Assembly: GCA_963930655.1 (NCBI GenBank)
Contig: OZ005600.1
Location: 16,584,501-16,648,500, forward strand
From: Myrica gale
Lineage: Eukaryota > Streptophyta > Magnoliopsida > Fagales > Myricaceae
Direction: 5' to 3'
Length of the DNA: 64,000 nucleotides
A program made the translations under genes and the position numbers. Below, piece by piece: positions 32,903 through 43,184 of the stretch. The notes below the pieces were generated by a model. That model had not been told where the DNA came from, searched no databases, and worked only from the letters and a program-made list of their open reading frames with translations. Numbering within the stretch: position 1 is the first letter of the stretch; each line of letters starts with the position of its first letter.

Positions 32903-34356
32903 AAATCTATCCACGATTGGTCGAACCAGTTGAGCCAATAGATCATGTAAGGATGCAGATAGCGATCCAGATCTGGGAAGACATTGACATGATGAGAGAT
33001 AATCATAGCAGCCCAGTTGATAGTAGTAGCCATGATATCCGAAGATTTCCTCGACTCATTTGTATGCCTTCTGAATGTTCGCCACCAGTCCCATATCACA
33101 CTCCTGCCAATAACAAATTTTTTGTTGCAGACATTACGAGTAATACGAGCTTCACGAATGGAGAATGCAAGCTCAGCAGTATGTGACTCCAAAAGAGATT
33201 TGATCTCCTCAAGAGCTATCCATAGATCAACATGAATTGAGAACAACTGATCCCTGAGAGTTGAAACTAAGGCTTCTAGCAAGGCAAGCTAGTTACATGA
33301 GAGCCTAAAGATATTGATCTGCCAGCTCCTAGAGTACGTGGAGAGGAGGAAACTGGAATATGATCCTTTGGTCTGTCTTAAGTCACTGGTTCCACTTCCT
33401 CTGGATCCTCTTCTTTAGCTTGTTCTTCCGCAGCATCTTCTTCTTGAATCTCGTGAGAAGGAGTTGCGACTGCCTTCTTTACCCATTCATCATTCTCATT
33501 ATGCACAAAGCCCATCAGTCTCAAAGTCTTATGATTATACTCTCTAGAGACTTTAGGCTTCTCCCATTCTTCTCCATTTGTTTCAACATCATACAAATCA
33601 AAGATCTTGGCAAACAACATCCCATAAGACAAACCCTGCCTCTTCTTCTCATAAGCTGCCTTCATATGGTTCAACAGGAGGTGGCCAAGATTCATCTGGC
33701 GCCTTGTTATCAGGCAGTACATTACAAACATATCAAGAAAAGTAACATATTCAAAGTTTGCCCCGTCCTGGGAAGAATAATGTTACATACAATGTGGTGG
33801 AACAATCTCCTGTGGACATCAAAGTCACTAGTAACAACTTTCACAATCGCTGTCAAATCGGTGTCATCCATAACTACCCTGAGAATCTCAATGGGCTCTA
33901 CATTAGGCATCTCAGCCTATTTGTATGACTCAAAGAATTTCACCCCTGAATTGGGAGAAAGGGCTACAACATTCATCCCATTAACAGACAAGTCTAATCA
34001 TTTCACTTTTACAAACCCAAAAGCAGTCTCAAACATATCAAAATGAAAATTGGCATACGATTGCTTCACGAAATAGGGAAATGAATTACACTTCAAACTG
34101 ATAAAATTAGAGCAACCCTGAGCATCAAACAACTCCTGAAAATCAAATCCATTCTTCGTAAACCATGGCAACAAAACTCAACGGCCAGAGATTACCTTTC
34201 TATTCCTGAAATTACTGTAAAATCTCTGCTGATGGAGTCTTAATCGAAATGGAAGACCCTATGATGGAGCAGTAGAGTCCTCTTCTCTTCTTGTTCTCTG
34301 CCTCGGCCTATAAGACTGTCCATGGTTGAAGACTCTATTCCTTTGTCCACTAGACA
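32903..34356 (-). pseudogene. element B env-like 3' ORF, C-terminus lost
   Basis: The start is at 34356 (MSSGQRNRVFNHGQSYRPRQ), with an Arg-rich N-terminus. Further on are IEILRVVMDDTD, VHRRLFHHIVCNIILPRTG, RQMNLGHLLLNHMKAAYEKKRQGL and an acidic stretch. The last part (about 33282-32903) has RDQLFSIHVDLWIALEEIKSL and YWLNWFDQSWIDF, matching the end region of A's ORF. Frameshifts occur near 34220, 33720 and 33380. It is cut by element A's LTR end. Confidence 0.8.
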
Positions 34357-34544
34357 TCTAGGATGCAATCGTTTAGGGTTTTATCTGGAGGAGAGGGAGA
34401 TGATATGTAGGTTTGTGGGAGGTTATGGCACGGGAGAGGAAGGAAGATGGTGAGAGAGGGCACCAATCGGGAGATTTAGGGCATGAGAGGTTTTGAGAAT
34501 GATAGAGAAATGAAATTTAGGGTTTTATAGCTGAAGTATATGAG

Positions 34545-34842
34545 ATGTCGACTCATTAAATGTAAGAGAAGTTAATGAATGCAAATGAATTGACATTTTA
34601 AATACTGCCCATTCGAAACATGTGTCGACACATTGCATATGCACATGACTAATGTGTCGACACATAGGAAAACAGGTGTCGACACTTACTCAACAACCTT
34701 CTCCAAGAGCACACAGTGTGTCAACACATACATGAATACTATCGACACATACAGATTCCAGAGAAAACAGTTAAGCAAGTCCAGAAGTGTCGACACTTGA
34801 AAATTCAAGTGCTGACACATGACATGCAAATGTGTAAAATGA
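34545..34842. promoter_or_regulatory. palindrome array between pol and env-like ORF of element B
   Basis: About eight TGTCGACACA-like words (for example at 34620-34690) occur in about 300 bp, 190 bp upstream of the env-like start and directly after the end of pol. It is the same position as in element A. Confidence 0.55.
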
Positions 34843-34962
34843 AAAGCTTTCAATTAGAAAATGTATGATGCAATCCAATTAAGCATAAAAACACATAGTC
34901 ACCTCAAAAATAATTTAACCAACACACGAATGATATAATTAGCACTTCATATCCAAAACAAA

Positions 34963-35640
34963 TCATTCGGGGCGAAAACGCATACCGATCTCTTGACGAC
35001 TGAAGCAGAAATGACCCTCATTGAGAGGTTTCAAGAATGTATCAGTAAGTTGAAGATTTGTGCTTACAAACTCAAGAACAATGTCACCTTTTTTAGCATG
35101 AACACGTACAAAATGATGATTGATCTTGATATGTTTAGTCCTAGAAGAGTGCTGAATGGGGTTTTTAGAAAGGTTTATGGCACTTGTGTTATTACAATTA
35201 ATATGGATGAGAGAAAAATGAAGATTAACATCTTCTAGTTGTTGTTTCATCCACAATATTTGTGTGCAACAATTACCAACAACAATATACTCGGCCTTTG
35301 TGGTTGATAAAGCAACAAAATTTTGTTTCTTTCAAAACCAAGACACAAGAGATGGGCTAAGAAACTGACACGCACCACTAGTGCTTTTTCTATCAATTTT
35401 GCAACCGGTATAATAAGCATCTGAGTATCCTTGCAAATTAAATTCAACACTCTTGGGATAAAACAAACTAAGAACTTATGTGCCAACACGGTAACAAAAT
35501 ATCCTCTTAACCGCAAGCAGGTGAGACTACTTAGGGCAAGATTGAAATCTCGCACACATGCACACACTAAACATAATTTTAGGTCTACAAACAGTAAGGT
35601 AAAGTAAAGAGCCAATCATACCTCGATACGTCGTTTGGTC
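34963..35640 (-). pseudogene. element B RNase H
   Basis: MIGSLLYLTVCRPKIMFSV is at 35630-35575. Several frames then carry the RNase H middle (GYSDAYYTGCKID-like, about 35440-35390). The last part (35256-34963) has NNTSAINLSKNPIQHSSRTKHIKINHHF and LTDTFLKPLNEGHF. Multiple shifts make it non-functional. Confidence 0.85.
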
Positions 35641-36530
35641 AACATCTTTACTTTTTTTATCTTTCTCCATTTTGGTTGATGGACTTATTGGTGTACTCAT
35701 CGATTTTGAGTTATCCATCCCAAATCTTTTGAGTAGGTCTCTTGTGTATTTTGCTTGGTTAATAAAGATGCCATCATGATTTTTCTTGAACTGAAGCTTG
35801 AGAAAGTAATTCAACTCTCCCAAAAGGCTCATCTCGAATTCACCTTTCATTATATTGGGAAGTTCCTCACAAACGGACTCATTAGTATAACAAAATATAA
35901 TATCATCAACATATATTTGAATGATAAGCACTTCATTATCCTTTTCCTTAGTAAAGAAAATTGTATAGATAATACCTCTTGAAGCCATTTAATTCTTTTG
36001 TGAGCTTGAACACATGGTGTGGCTGCTTTTCATCTTCTAATCCAGGAGGTTGCTCTACATACACTTCATTAGAAAGATAACTAATAAGAAAAACACATTT
36101 CACATCCATTTGAAATAACTTAAAATCTTTAAAACAAGCAAATGCAAGCAATATGCGAAAAGATTCCAAATGAGCAATAGGTGCGAAGGTCTCATCAAAA
36201 TCGATTCCATCTTCTTGATTATAACCTTGGGCTACCAAGCTTGCCTGGTTCCTTACCACAACCCTAGATTCACTCATTTTGTTTCGAAAAACTCATTTAG
36301 TACTAATAACTTGATGATGTTCGGGTCTAGGAACTAGATGTCATACCTGGTTTTTCTCAAACAATTTTAGTTTATTCTCCATGGCATGAATCCAACTTTC
36401 ATCATCTTTTGCCTCAGATATATTCTTTGGCTCAATTTGAGAAAGTAAGGCAAAATTATTAGCTAGATTATAAAAAGAGCAAGTTCTTACATATTTCTCA
36501 ACATTACCAATGACTTGATCCATATGATGA
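35527..36530 (-). pseudogene. element B reverse transcriptase with internal deletion
   Basis: The upstream part (36277-35948) has LVAQGYNQEDGIDFDETFAP, DFKLFQMDVKC and EEVYVEQPPG-like residues. The catalytic box IYVDDIIFCYTNE is in 35988-35527. Between HVFKLTKELNGFK and the next segment about 20 codons are missing, including the QAPRAWYK-type motif present in element A. RT would be inactive. Confidence 0.86.
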
Positions 36531-37560
36531 TTTCTGACAAACTTTCACGCCTTTTGTACATCGTTGATGCCTTGAGGTGTTTCTTCTTAATGATCTTGTT
36601 CATCTTTGTCTCGTGGCTGAGAATCTTCTTTGACTTCACTTGTAGCATGTTTCTCACCATCTTTTTCAAGATCTACAACATCCTCATCATCTCTTTTAAG
36701 AGAAACATTAGATTCATCAAATACCACATATATAGATTACTCAACAACTAAAGTTTTCTTAATAAACACGCGGTAAGCCTTACTGGAAATAGAATAGCCA
36801 AGAAATATACCTTCATCAGCTTTCGTATCAAACTTACCCAAGTTGTCTTTGTTGTTGTTGAGAATGAAATACTTGCAACCAAACATGTGAAAATAGCCAA
36901 TGTTGGGTTTTCTGTTTTTTCATAGCTCATATGAAGTTTTCTTAATAATTGACCTTATGATACATCGGTTAATGAAATAGCAACTAGTGTTAATAGCTTC
37001 TGCCCAAAATAGTCTGGCATGTTATTTTCACAAAGCATGGTCCTCGTCATTTCCTCACGAGTCCTATTCTTCCTCTCAACAACCTCATTTTGTTTAGGAG
37101 TCCTAAGAACCGAGAAGTTATGGTTGATACCAAAATCATCACAAAATTTTTTGAAGGAGTTTTCAAATTCTTTTCCATAGTTACTTCTTATGCTAGAAAT
37201 ATCAAAACTCTTTTAATTTTGAATTTTCTTGCTCAGTTTTTTAAATGCATCAAATGCCTCCTTCTTATTAGCTGAAAAAGAACCCATGCAAATCTACTGT
37301 AATCATCAATCACAACAAAGCTATATCGTTTGCAATCCAAGCTTGACGTTCGGTTTGGACCAAACAAGTCCATGTGAAGAATGTGAAAAGGCCCAGTAGT
37401 GGACACAATATTTTTGGGTTTAAAAGATGTTCTAGTTTGATTGCCTTTTGGACAAGCAACATAAATCTTATCTTTTTCATAAACAAGGTTAGGCAAACCC
37501 AAAATAAGGTCATTTTTGGCTAATTTTGAAATAAGGTTCATGCTTGCATGAGCAAGTCTT
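36531..37560 (-). pseudogene. element B integrase, broken
   Basis: WHRRLAHASMNLISKLAKNDLI (about 37575-37510), LHMDLFGPNRTSSLDCKRYSFVVIDDYSRFAWVL (to about 37290) and then degenerate core and C-terminal segments can be read in changing frames. CFGCKYFILNN-type wording lies near 36880-36840. The Asp of the DDY motif is kept. Many stops follow. Confidence 0.82.
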
Positions 37561-37987
37561 CTATGCCACAACCAGCTATCCTTATCACTTAGAGAGAAAA
37601 GCCATTTTACATTTTCAGAAGAGATGTTCTCTAAGTGAACAACAAACACATTTTCTTCTCGATGTCCGACAAACAAGACTTTCTTGTTTTCAATGTTTTC
37701 AACAATGCATATTGATTCAAATATAACATGGTTTCCCTTATCACATAATTGAATATACTCAACAAATTATGCTTCAAACCATCAACAAATAGAACATGTT
37801 CAATAGTAGGATTATGAGTCATACTAATGCTTCTAATACCAAGAATCTTTCCTTTATCGTTATCACGAAAAGTAACCGATCCTTTTTCTTTTTGGTTAAG
37901 AGATTTGAACCAACTCTTATCTCCTGTCATGTGCTTGGAGCATCCACTATCAAGAACCCAGTACTCCTTGACTTGGGTTGACTTCAA
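37561..37987 (-). pseudogene. element B protease region
   Basis: The open reading 37987-37631 starts VKEYWVLDSGCSKHMTGDKSW. This is the copia aspartic protease active site (DSG intact) followed by GSVTFRDNDKGKILG and VLFVDGLKHNLLSI. The protease matures Gag-Pol. This segment is absent from element A. Confidence 0.88.
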
Positions 37988-39104
37988 CCACTCCTGAAAA
38001 AAATGACATCTTGCCTTTTGGTACCCAAATCTTTTTGGGTCCTTTGGTGTTAGAAACGATTTCCTTCACCTTGTCCTTGTGAATCCAATTAGATTTAATA
38101 CCACTAGAAGCTTTCTTTCTAGTTGGAAAAGTGTGTGAGATATGTCCAGATTTACCACAAAAGTTGTACAATCTATATGAAACAGTTGATTTCTTGATCA
38201 TGTATGAATAATATTTTTGATTATTAAAGGAATCATAACCAATGCCACTTTTGTTGAAACAACACCTTTTGAGAACCAAGAAGAATATCAAGGTTCTGCT
38301 TCCCTTGAGTGAATCTTGCAAGATCATTTGTAAGACTTTTGATTTTAGAGTTTCACTTTCAACAATCAAAATGCTTGTTTTGTTTTGCAAAGGTATTTCA
38401 TTTTTTTCCTTGATCCTTTTCAAAGCATCGTTCTCTGTAGTAGCTTTTTCAAAATTATTTTTAAGAGAATTATATTTTGAAACAATTCTTTTCAGTTCAA
38501 GGTATTGTTCATCAAATGCATCTTGTAATTCATCAAATGAAAAACATTGAACATTTGAAGATTGTACCTCATCCTCGCTATCCTTTGACATCAGACAATG
38601 GTTCGCAACTTTTTCTTCTTCGCTTTCACTTTCACTCTCATATGATTTTCCCCATGTGGCTAAGAATGCTCTCTTCTTATCCTTGAGGTCTCTTGACTTC
38701 TTGTACGGTTCAAAGTTGGGGCACTCAGATTTAATATGACCAGTCTTTTTGCAACCAAAGCAAATGGTCTCATTCTTTTTACTGCTATAACCCTTGAAGT
38801 TGTTCTTCTTTGGGTACTTCTGGTCACCTAGCTTCTTTCTAAAGAACTTCTTAAATTTCCTTTTAAACAAGGTCATGTCATTGTCATAAGAAGATTCTTC
38901 ACTACTAGAGTAAGAATCTTTCAAGGCAATTCCTATTTTTCCTTTTCTTTCAATCTCATCTCCTTTCACTTGGTTCATCTCATGGGTCATGAGGGATCCC
39001 ATAAGCTCATCAAGAGACAAATTTGGTAAGTCCTTGGCTTCCTGAATAGCTGTAACTTTAGGTTCCCATGCCTTAGGAAGATATCTGAGAATTTTTCTTA
39101 CCAT
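37950..39104 (-). CDS. element B gag, long open segment
   Basis: This 384-codon open stretch encodes the second half of a SIRE-type Gag. It has RKILRYLPKAWEPKVTAIQEAKDLPNL-type wording, LMGSLMTHEMNQ, a Ser-rich acidic tract, a basic tract, a first CCHC knuckle (CFGCKKTGHIKSEC), a long coiled-coil-like Lys/Glu-rich region (ELKRIVSKYNSLKNNFEKA) and a second, imperfect knuckle (YNFCGKSGHISHTF, first and last Cys changed). The N-terminal third lies upstream in other frames (39104-39600). Gag forms the cytoplasmic particle. It is the best kept Gag of the SIRE copies but is not complete. Confidence 0.8.
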   Translation of the reverse strand: MVRKILRYLPKAWEPKVTAIQEAKDLPNLSLDELMGSLMTHEMNQVKGDEIERKGKIGIALKDSYSSSEESSYDNDMTLFKRKFKKFFRKKLGDQKYPKKNNFKGYSSKKNETICFGCKKTGHIKSECPNFEPYKKSRDLKDKKRAFLATWGKSYESESESEEEKVANHCLMSKDSEDEVQSSNVQCFSFDELQDAFDEQYLELKRIVSKYNSLKNNFEKATTENDALKRIKEKNEIPLQNKTSILIVESETLKSKVLQMILQDSLKGSRTLIFFLVLKRCCFNKSGIGYDSFNNQKYYSYMIKKSTVSYRLYNFCGKSGHISHTFPTRKKASSGIKSNWIHKDKVKEIVSNTKGPKKIWVPKGKMSFFSGVVEVNPSQGVLGS

Positions 39105-39615
39105 TTCTACATTAGAATAAATTTTACCAAGAGATTTCAGTTCATTGATAATATCAGTAAAATGAGTAAATATGGCAGAAATAAATTCATCATAAATAAC
39201 TCACAGCTAGGCACAAGTATACTAATCTTGTTTTCTTTAATCTCATTAGTATCTTCATGAATAACTAACAATTTTCCCCATATTTCCTTAGCAGATTCAC
39301 AACTAGAAACACATTTAAATTTGTTAGCCTCAAGAGCACAATATAAAACATTCATAGCTTTATGATTTAAATACATAAGCTTATGATCAACTCCATCCCA
39401 CTCTTTTTCCTCTTTATGCAAGCCATCTTTGTCCTTCGGTAGTCTTGGGCCATTTATAATTATCTTTCACAGATCGTAGTACATGACTTGAATATAGATT
39501 TTCATCCTTGCCTTCCAGTAGTTGTAGCATGTTTCATTGAACAAAGGAGGTCGGTTAGTAGATTGGCCTTCAGACAATAAAGAGCTAATAAGAGTAGTTA
39601 TTAGTAAAGACAATA
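39105..39615 (-). pseudogene. element B gag N-terminus, frameshifted
   Basis: STNRPPLFNETCYNYWKARMK-like sequence (about 39560-39490) is followed by stops. Then comes the open stretch 39421-39137 with HKAMNVLYCALEANKFKC and SAKEIWGKLLVIHED. A shift near 39150-39190 separates it from the long segment downstream. This is the UBN2-type Gag domain. Confidence 0.82.
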
Positions 39616-39620
39616 AACCT

Positions 39621-39635
39621 CAGCTCTGATACCAA
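39621..39635 (-). other. element B primer-binding site
   Basis: The complement reads TTGGTATCAGAGCTG, just inside the 5' LTR. It contains the full initiator-Met tRNA site TGGTATCAGAGC. Confidence 0.85.
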
Positions 39636-39636
39636 T

Positions 39637-40527
39637 TGTGATTCCAAATATCAACCCAAGAGGGAGGTGAATTGGGTTTATCAAAAATTTAGTCCCTTTT
39701 AGATAAAAACTTAGATTTGAATATTTAAAGCTATAATGACCAAATAAAGATAAATTAACCCAATAGTGTCTACAACTTAGCTTATGGGTGCTAAGTAACT
39801 CTTACAAGATTTTTCCAGAGCTCACTCTTCAACTCGTCACAAATCTCAAAGCCAATGAGATTTCTTCTATCCTCATGAGTAGGCCCAAGGGTATCCCACA
39901 CTTAAAGGTTTTCAAAGTTTAATGACAGGAAAGAATAAACAATAGTTCTCAAAGATAGATCAGCAAAAACAAATCTCAATAAATGGCTACAAGACAAGAT
40001 CTGATGATGATGACAACAATAAGAGACCAGATCTATTGGAAAACGTGCAGCCCTTGTCTTTTGCGCTTTTCTCTCATTTTTCTAGGCCAGGTCAAGATTT
40101 CATAATGTAAAAAGGTAAAAGGTGTGCAAAAGTCTACATTTCTCTCTCTATAAGGTTCCTTTTATAGGTCTTCAGTCTTGAGGGGTCCTAAGGGCCTTTT
40201 TGAAACGTTGCAGAGGTGCCCTAAGTGACACAATGTCTTGATTTTCGTTCTGAGTCATCTTTTTAAAAACAACGTTCCCGCAACATGTGTCGACATCTTC
40301 ATCAAGTCTGAAACTGACTCGCAGCTGCCTGTGACATGTGTCGATACTTCATTCACATGTGTCGACACCATCTTCACATGTTTCTACACTGTGCTTCCCA
40401 TGTGTCGACGCCATCAAAATGACAATCTGGCTTCTGTGCTATGTGTCGACACCGTACCAACTATGTGTCAATACCATCTTGCCAGACATAGTTTTTCAGT
40501 GCTTTTTGATACCACCTTGGGCTAACA
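39637..40527 (-). repeat. element B 5' LTR
   Basis: Read on the minus strand it starts TGTTAGCCCAAGGTGG and ends in AATTCACCTCCCTCTTGGG plus about 15 bases, like other SIRE LTRs. A palindrome array with CATGTGTCGACA words lies at 40280-40480. A TATA-like TATAAGG lies at about 40150. The partner LTR is missing. Confidence 0.85.
40280..40482. promoter_or_regulatory. palindrome array in element B LTR
   Basis: About seven copies of TGTGTCGACAC-like words occur in 200 bp, several with one mismatch (GTGTCGATAC, GTTTCTACAC, GTGTCAATAC), interleaved with 20-30-bp spacers. Confidence 0.5.
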
Positions 40528-40532
40528 CTTAT

Positions 40533-41132
40533 TTATAATAAAACAAATGCCAAATAGATAACTATAAGATAATTAAAAGCTGAAAATTAAGAGTGGTAAA
40601 AAACGTATGCCTTGGTTGTTCAAAGAAGTTCACATACTTATTTAGCTTTACCTGGCCCCTGTCAATTCAAGTAAACAACTCAATTTTCAAGTATTCAACT
40701 ACTACATATATTGGTTCATTGGTATATCGAAAAACTTGACAGCTTCGCTCCAAACGGTTAGAAATGACTTGTTTTCACATGTAGCCTATATAAAGACCTT
40801 CATAAAGCCTCATAAACATACTTTAACAATCATTTCTAAAGCTTGTGAGAGATCAAAAATACTTTTTGATCATATTTATCATACCGTTCACATAAATTAC
40901 ACTTTCATATCATTGTCATTGTGTGAAGCAAAATAGATAGACCTTTTCATTGTCTTATCAACTCATTGAGAGAGTTAGATTCATGTATCTTTTCAATTTC
41001 TAAAAAGCATGATTCATTTAACAAGGTTCATTAAAAAAATGAGTTTAGAGAGGGTATATCTCAAGCTTGGTTAACTTGTGAGTGATGAGCCTGAAAAACC
41101 AGTTGGATTGTGAAAATACTACTCTTACCCTA
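40533..41132 (+). repeat. left part of an older SIRE-type LTR
   Basis: TATATAAAGACCTTCATAAA (about 40789-40808) followed by the GCTTGTGAGAGATCAAAA region is typical of SIRE LTR promoters. The reading resumes after element C at 55775 and ends in AACCCAATTTACCCCCTCTT, a SIRE LTR end. So element C inserted into this LTR. The left end is undefined. Confidence 0.6.
40789..40797 (+). promoter_or_regulatory. TATA box of older SIRE-type LTR
   Basis: TATATAAAG lies in the LTR fragment about 45 bp before a Cys-codon-rich, GTGAGAG-containing leader. Position and sequence fit an LTR promoter. Confidence 0.5.
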
Positions 41133-42076
41133 TGAAAAACCTAGTTTAGACCCTAACTTCACCTAGAGGGGGGTGAATAGGTGAAATATAAAATTTACTA
41201 AAAAAATACCAATATTAAAAACAAGTTTTAATATCGATCACCCTAGATAGAACAATCAAATCAACACAACCATCAAAACATTAAATCAACTTGTAAAGAA
41301 ATCAAACAAACACAAGAAGACAAGCGATTTGATGACGAAGTGGAAAACCTTTGAAATACCATTCAAAGGAAAAACCACTCCGGGCTAGCAGCCACCCGAA
41401 ATACACTAAGAAGAATAACTTACAACAGTGATTCAGACACGGGCAACCCCAGTTGCTTGACTCTGACAACCCTGATTTAATAATCTAAGCTACCTCGCTC
41501 AGACTCGCTCCAAGCGGCATTCACCTCAACGCCTTGAGGTTCTTCTTATAGATCTCTACGAACAACCTTGTTTATCAGCACTCCTTCACCACCATGAAGG
41601 AATCAATACAATATGATTGAAGAGTGAGGAAGAAATCCACCAACTTAAAGCACAAAATCTCTCAACACCTGTTCCAAGGAAGGAGGCACCAAAAGCACTC
41701 AAAAAACTCCTTCAAAAGATTTAGGACGGCCACCCTCGAACATAGTCTGGTTTCAAATGTCTTCAAAAGGAAATTTCAAAAATTCAGCATTTTCTGAAAT
41801 TCGCCGGAGACCACTCGAGCGTCGGTCGAGCGCTCGTCGAATGCAAAGCTTCTGTCTGAATTTTTCCTAGTGTCGCTCGAGCTGTCGTCGAGCGGTTGTC
41901 GAGCGTGGCGACTCTGTCTGAATATTCCAAGGACGCTCGAGCGTGTGTTGAATGCTGGTTGAACGTGATGACACATTAAACAGACCACTTCTAACTCTTG
42001 AACATGCAACCAAACTTACAACTCAAACACGACATATTTTGACACGGAATAATGACAACACGAAAATACCCTAACA
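41133..42076 (-). repeat. element C 3' LTR
   Basis: This 944-bp stretch starts TGAAAAACC and ends CTAACA on the plus strand. The last 90 bp recur at 55680-55769. It holds the CTCGAGCG-rich array (41805-41965). The SIRE-type CACCCCCCTCTAGGTG (complement) is near its left end. Confidence 0.92.
41805..41965. promoter_or_regulatory. CTCGAGCG palindrome array in element C LTR
   Basis: CTCGAGCG, GTCGAGCG, CTCGTCGA, GCTCGAGC, GTCGAGCGG and CGCTCGAGCG occur within 160 bp in three repeats, each followed by a CTCTGTCTGAATWTTCC-like spacer. A second array of the same type is at 44735-44960. Confidence 0.55.
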
Positions 42077-42092
42077 AACTCCCCCTTTGGCT
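42077..42092 (-). other. element C polypurine tract
   Basis: The complement reads CCAAAGGGGGAGTT, directly next to the 3' LTR. A similar tract (AAAAAGGGGGA, complement of 42484-42494) overlaps the end of the upstream ORF, so the element has at least two. Confidence 0.8.
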
Positions 42093-42479
42093 ATTCCGTG
42101 ACAAAACCAACAATATATCCGAAAACAAGATAGAGAAATTTGTCAATCACCAAGACAAAGATCTGTTTACAATTTGAACCCACCTATGACCTAGACACAT
42201 TTTCAATAGTCGAAAACTGAAGACTTGGATATCACAATTTTATCAACCAAGTGAGATAGCACAGAAAAGTTATCAAGTCATAAACAACAGATAAAAGACA
42301 AATCACATTTTCCATATATCAATAAGAATGTCAATAAAAGAAATAATATGGAAAATAGAAGTGCTACAAGTAACTGAGAAGGCTATATATGATGTGAAAT
42401 GAATTACAAACCAGCTTAGACAAAAGACATCACCCCCTCAACAAAATAGAAAATAACACGTAGGCAAAACAACAGCACA

Positions 42480-43184
42480 CTAGTCCCCCTTTTTGCCACG
42501 AATGGACAAAGGGTCAGGCATCCAAAGGCGGGGTCGAAGCACCCACAGCAGCGGACTCGCCCTCACTAGAAGAAGAGGGGCTAGACAACACCACCGTGCC
42601 CTAAGAAGAAGAATGAGACAGTACCACCGTACCAGTTGGCGACGCAGGAGCAGAAACCGCAGCACCCGGAAGCGATGATGACGGCGGAGGAGCAACAACG
42701 GGCGGAGGATCAACAATGGGTGGAGGATCAGCAGCGGGCACCTCAAACGAAGGAGCAGACACGCCAGAAGAAGCAGAAGTCTTAGAGGGAGAGGAAATGT
42801 CCGATGGCAGAGCAGCTGCAGCAACGAGGGGCGAATCACACCATGAAGGCGGGAGATCGCCCGAGTATGATGCTCAGTCGTCCTAGCATGACGCGCAAGA
42901 GTAAGAGTATGGCGCTTGAGCTGACGTTGATGACACATGACAATCTTAATAAGATTCTCAGAGTGTGTGGAAAGGGAGTCAAGCCGGTCCAACACCACAA
43001 AGAAGAACGCAGCGAAGGAAGGATCCAACGGAGTCAGAATCGAGGAACGAGAGGGACCAGCGGAAGAAGACGGAACAAAAAGAGAAGGAAGAGAAGACGA
43101 AGGAGGAAGGGGAAAACCAGAGGAAGGAGCGGCAGAGTCGGAAGCAATCTCCGGACGGTGTTTGTGAAGTGAACGATTCAACAT
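42480..43184 (-). CDS. element C env-like region, second open frame
   Basis: This 234-codon open frame's ATG overlaps the stop of the upstream env-like frame (ATGTTGA at 43178-43184). It starts with a Ser/Pro-rich region, then MCHQRQLKRHTLTLARHARTTE-like His/Arg-rich sequence, then an unusual Leu/Arg-rich repetitive tail (LLLRARWCC type), probably produced by reading the proline/alanine-rich 3' ORF in a shifted frame. More likely a continuation of the env-like ORF after a frameshift than a separate gene. Confidence 0.5.
   Translation of the reverse strand: MLNRSLHKHRPEIASDSAAPSSGFPLPPSSSLPSLFVPSSSAGPSRSSILTPLDPSFAAFFFVVLDRLDSLSTHSENLIKIVMCHQRQLKRHTLTLARHARTTEHHTRAISRLHGVIRPSLLQLLCHRTFPLPLRLLLLLACLLLRLRCPLLILHPLLILRPLLLLRRHHRFRVLRFLLLRRQLVRWYCLILLLRARWCCLAPLLLVRASPLLWVLRPRLWMPDPLSIRGKKGD

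Larger units (their letters stand above)
32903..40527 (-). mobile_element. SIRE-type Ty1/copia element B, 3' truncated
   Basis: Reading down the minus strand: 5' LTR (40527-39637), primer-binding site, gag, protease, integrase, RT, RNase H, palindrome-rich spacer, env-like ORF. The env-like ORF stops at 32903 where the LTR of element A begins, so the 3' LTR and tract are missing. It is a sister family of A (same TGTTAGCCC start, same protein order and wording) but clearly diverged. Stops, shifts and an RT deletion make it defective. Confidence 0.9.
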
